Source: an uncultured Eubacteriales bacterium (lineage in GTDB: Bacteria > Bacillota > Clostridia > Lachnospirales > Lachnospiraceae). Taken from it: a DNA stretch of 64,000 bases. The position numbers and the translations under genes are program-made. Each line of letters begins with the position of its first letter. The first letter of the stretch is position 1. The DNA is taken from NCBI GenBank assembly GCA_900314565.1, contig OMVU01000015.1, positions 1-64,000 of the forward strand, read 5' to 3'. Positions 61,783 through 64,000 of the stretch are shown piece by piece. The notes below the pieces were generated by a model. The model saw nothing but the letters and a program-made list of their open reading frames with translations, was not told the origin of the DNA and did no database searches.

Positions 61783-62499
61783 TTACAGGTCTCCGCCCTC
61801 CCGGAAATACGGTTTCGCCTCCTCGGAGACAGCCTCTCCCTTTCCTTTCGCGGAAGCAGGTCCCATGGAACTCTTGAGCTTCGGCTTTACGGCAGGCTCG
61901 TCATACCGGCTGTCCCGTCTCACGGAGATATCACCCGCGTAGCCGCGCTCAAATCCCTCGGGAACGGAACTCTCGCCGGGCGGAACATCTCCGGGATAGA
62001 CATCATATCCGGACCCCGGATATCCGCTATAGCCCGGATCCGGATATCCGCCGAAGATATCTCCGCCGGGAGCCGGTCCCGGGTATCCTCCGTAGGCATC
62101 TCCGCCCGGAGCCGGTCCCGGATATCCGCCGTATCCTGCGTCATGATATTCCCCGGTGGGGCGATCTCCCGGTGATCTGCCGAGGATTTCTGTATGCATA
62201 TCTCCCGGATAGAAACTGACGTCGCCGCCGGCAGGAGGCGGAACCGCACCGACAAAAGCATCATTCCCTCCCGCCATTCGGTCGGGAGTACCGATGTCGT
62301 ATCCTCCGTAGCCATACTCTCCGCCGCCGAAATCCGGCACATCCCCGTAACCGGGTGACGTAGCTTCCATGCCATATCCCGATGAAACTCCCGACGGGCC
62401 GGAGGCAAGCACGCGGACAGGCGCACCGCAGGACTCACAAAAACGAAAACCTTCCTGCAGGACCGCCCCGCAGCTTTCACAATATCTGATCCCAGCCAT
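61783..62499 (-). CDS. Zinc-ribbon protein with Gly/Tyr/Pro repeats
   Basis: This protein of about 238 aa starts with a two-knuckle zinc ribbon (CESCG...CESCG). A low-complexity Gly/Tyr/Pro/Asp region with repeats (GGYPGPAPGGDAYGGYPGPA) follows, and a short basic C-terminus. No TM helix was found. ATG at 62499 follows AAGGAGAA. It is the third zinc-ribbon/low-complexity protein in the window and follows the VWA gene. It is possibly a scaffold or phosphorylation target of the kinase upstream. Confidence 0.75.
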   Translation of the reverse strand: MAGIRYCESCGAVLQEGFRFCESCGAPVRVLASGPSGVSSGYGMEATSPGYGDVPDFGGGEYGYGGYDIGTPDRMAGGNDAFVGAVPPPAGGDVSFYPGDMHTEILGRSPGDRPTGEYHDAGYGGYPGPAPGGDAYGGYPGPAPGGDIFGGYPDPGYSGYPGSGYDVYPGDVPPGESSVPEGFERGYAGDISVRRDSRYDEPAVKPKLKSSMGPASAKGKGEAVSEEAKPYFREGGDL

Positions 62500-62524
62500 C
62501 AAACTTCTCCTTAAAATATTCAAG

Positions 62525-62604
62525 CAGTGGAGGATTGACACCCGCCACTGAGACTGATTTGTTGCCCGCTGCCTATAGAGGCGGAGGTCATCTCACACTG
62601 AGAT
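62525..62604. mobile_element. MITE-like element, diverged copy
   Basis: GGATTGACACCCGCCACTGAGACTG, TTGCCCGCTGCCTATAGAGGCGG and terminal ACTGAGAT correspond to the copy at 21061-21151. One terminal repeat is eroded. Confidence 0.55.
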
Positions 62605-62605
62605 A

Positions 62606-63304
62606 TCAGATCGAGTTGCAGATCGAGCTCACGATCGTATCATAATCAACTTCTTCAAGTCCTTTGCCTGCCTTGGACGGGAAATGAATGACCTGATCCC
62701 AGCAGTCAGACACATCGCTCCACCAGTGTGATTCCGGAGCGAATATGAGGAGTCTCTTCGCATTCTGATCCATGACTCCGGGAAGCTGCGAATCTCCCCA
62801 CCACTCGGTAAGCTCGTCAAAGTCTGCAGCCATATTGCGCGGGTAGCACGGATTTGATCTTCCGTATCCGAGTTCATGCGTCGGCGCATCCGTCCACACG
62901 ATAATAATATGGCGGCTCTTCATACCGGTCTTATCCCACTTGCTCTTGATACCGTAGGCAAGCGCTTCCAGACCGTCTTCCGGAATATCCCCGCCTCCCT
63001 TCGGCTTGAGACCCCGCACGCACTTTTCAAAGATAGCACCCTGCTCCGGCATATTGAAGAAGTCTGTGACCAGCATAGCCTCGTCACCGTCAGCGTCATA
63101 GTCACGGAAAGCGACGATGCGGATGCGAAGCTTGTTGATCTCCTTTCCCTTCCGGATCATCGTATTTTTGATATCATCGCACAGGTTGAGCGCATTGTTC
63201 TTGACAGTATCAAGGATCGGCCGCATACTGCCCGTGACATCAATGCAGAGCGCAATATCAACGTTGTAGGTCATTCTGTAATCGTTCTGATTAAATCCTT
63301 CCAT
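62606..63304 (-). CDS. TerY-like von Willebrand A-domain protein
   Basis: This is a soluble single-domain VWA protein of 232 aa. The metal-ion site is IALCIDVTGSM (D-x-T-x-S), with later DYDADGDEAMLVTDFF and IVWTDAPTHELGYG. TerY-type VWA proteins occur with Ser/Thr kinases and zinc ribbons in stress and phosphorylation modules, and the same three parts are adjacent here. GAGGAGAAG precedes the ATG. It is 89 bases after the partial kinase gene and upstream of the zinc-ribbon gene. Confidence 0.88.
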   Translation of the reverse strand: MEGFNQNDYRMTYNVDIALCIDVTGSMRPILDTVKNNALNLCDDIKNTMIRKGKEINKLRIRIVAFRDYDADGDEAMLVTDFFNMPEQGAIFEKCVRGLKPKGGGDIPEDGLEALAYGIKSKWDKTGMKSRHIIIVWTDAPTHELGYGRSNPCYPRNMAADFDELTEWWGDSQLPGVMDQNAKRLLIFAPESHWWSDVSDCWDQVIHFPSKAGKGLEEVDYDTIVSSICNSI

Positions 63305-63393
63305 AGTTCTTCTCCTCTATAAAAAGCAGTTTGCATCAGGATCTTATGTTTTTCTCTTCACCTGTCCATATCCGTATCTGTCAGTACGGCTTT

Positions 63394-64000
63394 TCACAGA
63401 TCTCCGGCCGCATGGAACCAGACATCAGGATCATCCTCATTCCTAGGTTTCTTCGGGGCCGGCCCTTTATAGACAGGATCCGGAGCCGGAATGTATGTCG
63501 CGGACATTCTCTGCGGCGTCGGTCTGACTGTTCCCTGCGTCATGAGCCGGAGCTCCTGCAGAAGGCTCCAGGCATCCGGGTAGACCTCCTGTGTACACCA
63601 GAGCATTGACTGAATAAAATTCCGGAGCTGAGGCGGGATCGACGGATCCGGCACCGGCTTCTGCCCCGCAAGGACGCTCTCATACAAATACATATACTTC
63701 TCATGATCGAAATCAGGCAGTTTTCCGGTAAGGAGCTCGTGGAAGACAAGCCCCATCGAAAAAATATCGATCTGCTCAAGGACAGTGCTCGTTCTGCCCG
63801 TCATGAACTTGAAATAATCCGGGGAAAGATAAACGAAATCCCCTATGAGCTCATCCGAATTTTCAGGCGGATTGTCTTTCCAGAAGCAGGAATCGATGTC
63901 AATGATCTTTGCAGAGACTGTTTTCTGCTCCGTGCGGTAGAACAGCACATTATTCAGCTTGATGTCCCCGTGGATCAGCCCCGCCTTGTGCAGCGAACTC
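63394..64000 (-). CDS. Ser/Thr kinase-like protein, C-terminal part (cut by window edge)
   Basis: The last about 200 residues of a protein kinase lie inside the window. The catalytic loop IHGDIKLNNVLF (Gly for Arg, Asp/Lys/Asn kept) is at the edge, followed by IIDIDSCF in place of DFG. An activation/APE-like stretch is VYLSPDYFKF, and IDIFSMGLVFHELLTG matches the DxxSxG helix. The protein ends shortly after the kinase C-lobe with a Pro-rich tail and no TM helix, so it is cytoplasmic. It heads a kinase-VWA-zinc-ribbon gene set. The N-terminal lobe lies beyond position 64000. Confidence 0.85.
   Translation of the reverse strand, partial: SSLHKAGLIHGDIKLNNVLFYRTEQKTVSAKIIDIDSCFWKDNPPENSDELIGDFVYLSPDYFKFMTGRTSTVLEQIDIFSMGLVFHELLTGKLPDFDHEKYMYLYESVLAGQKPVPDPSIPPQLRNFIQSMLWCTQEVYPDAWSLLQELRLMTQGTVRPTPQRMSATYIPAPDPVYKGPAPKKPRNEDDPDVWFHAAGDL

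Noticed and set aside
1..64000. tRNA or rRNA genes
   Set aside because: No acceptor/TPsiC-arm pattern or rRNA-like sequence was noticed in the intergenic regions on either strand.

Overview
The window looks like a chromosome segment of an anaerobic Gram-positive bacterium of the Clostridia, most likely a Lachnospiraceae-type organism. This is inferred from strong Shine-Dalgarno sites (AGGAGG type), a meso-diaminopimelate dehydrogenase, an NhaC-type antiporter, TPTPT-rich lipoproteins, Bacillota-type EssC and WXG100 proteins, and moderately GC-rich DNA. No rRNA, tRNA, phage or intact transposon was seen.

Region 1 (about 3.4-20.8 kb, minus strand) is a type VII (ESX/Ess-like) secretion locus. 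In order of transcription it holds: a tail-anchored zinc-ribbon protein; a Ser/Thr kinase-TM-TPR protein; a previously unlisted 44-aa membrane protein; two WXG100/ESAT-6 proteins; EssC, with an FHA domain, two TM segments and three ATPase domains; a LytTR regulator with a degenerate receiver; an EspG/DUF5081-like protein; a YukD/EsaB ubiquitin-like protein; four more WXG100-like proteins; a zinc-ribbon-repeat-TM-YARHG protein; and a kinase-TM-discoidin protein. A PBP1A gene lies downstream. No EssA, EssB or EsaA is recognisable here. The kinase-TM-TPR protein has the same layout as EssB.

Region 2 (21.3-31 kb) holds a putative M15 peptidase, an acidic membrane protein, an FHA-FHA-ABC ATPase with its permease (plus strand), a kinase with two NPCBM-like sugar-binding domains, an NlpC/P60-like protein (minus strand) and a lipoprotein. 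Region 4 (41.7-51.3 kb, plus strand) repeats the theme: an LRR kinase, a second FHA-FHA-ABC ATPase plus permease, and a bacterial tubulin-like protein. The right end (61.8-64 kb) starts a further module: kinase, TerY-like VWA protein and zinc ribbon. Together these read as an envelope-surveillance network. Kinases with external ligand-binding domains would phosphorylate Thr residues that are read by FHA domains on EssC and the ABC ATPases, with cell-wall hydrolases and a PBP as possible outputs. This joint function is an inference from gene content and clustering.

Region 3 (31-41 kb) and region 5 (51.5-61.6 kb) are mostly housekeeping: serA, a PfkB kinase, ddh, cardiolipin synthase, two polysaccharide deacetylases, an iron alcohol dehydrogenase, rhodanese, 5-formyl-THF cyclo-ligase, folD, a CHAP protein, SseB, an HD protein, an NhaC antiporter, a CYTH protein and lipoproteins.

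Intergenic DNA carries at least four dispersed palindromic repeat families, a decamer-based tandem array just upstream of essC, and a 21-bp-phased direct repeat upstream of the ESAT-6-like gene that looks like a LytTR operator. Start sites were chosen from visible ribosome-binding sites. All family assignments are by eye, without database search.
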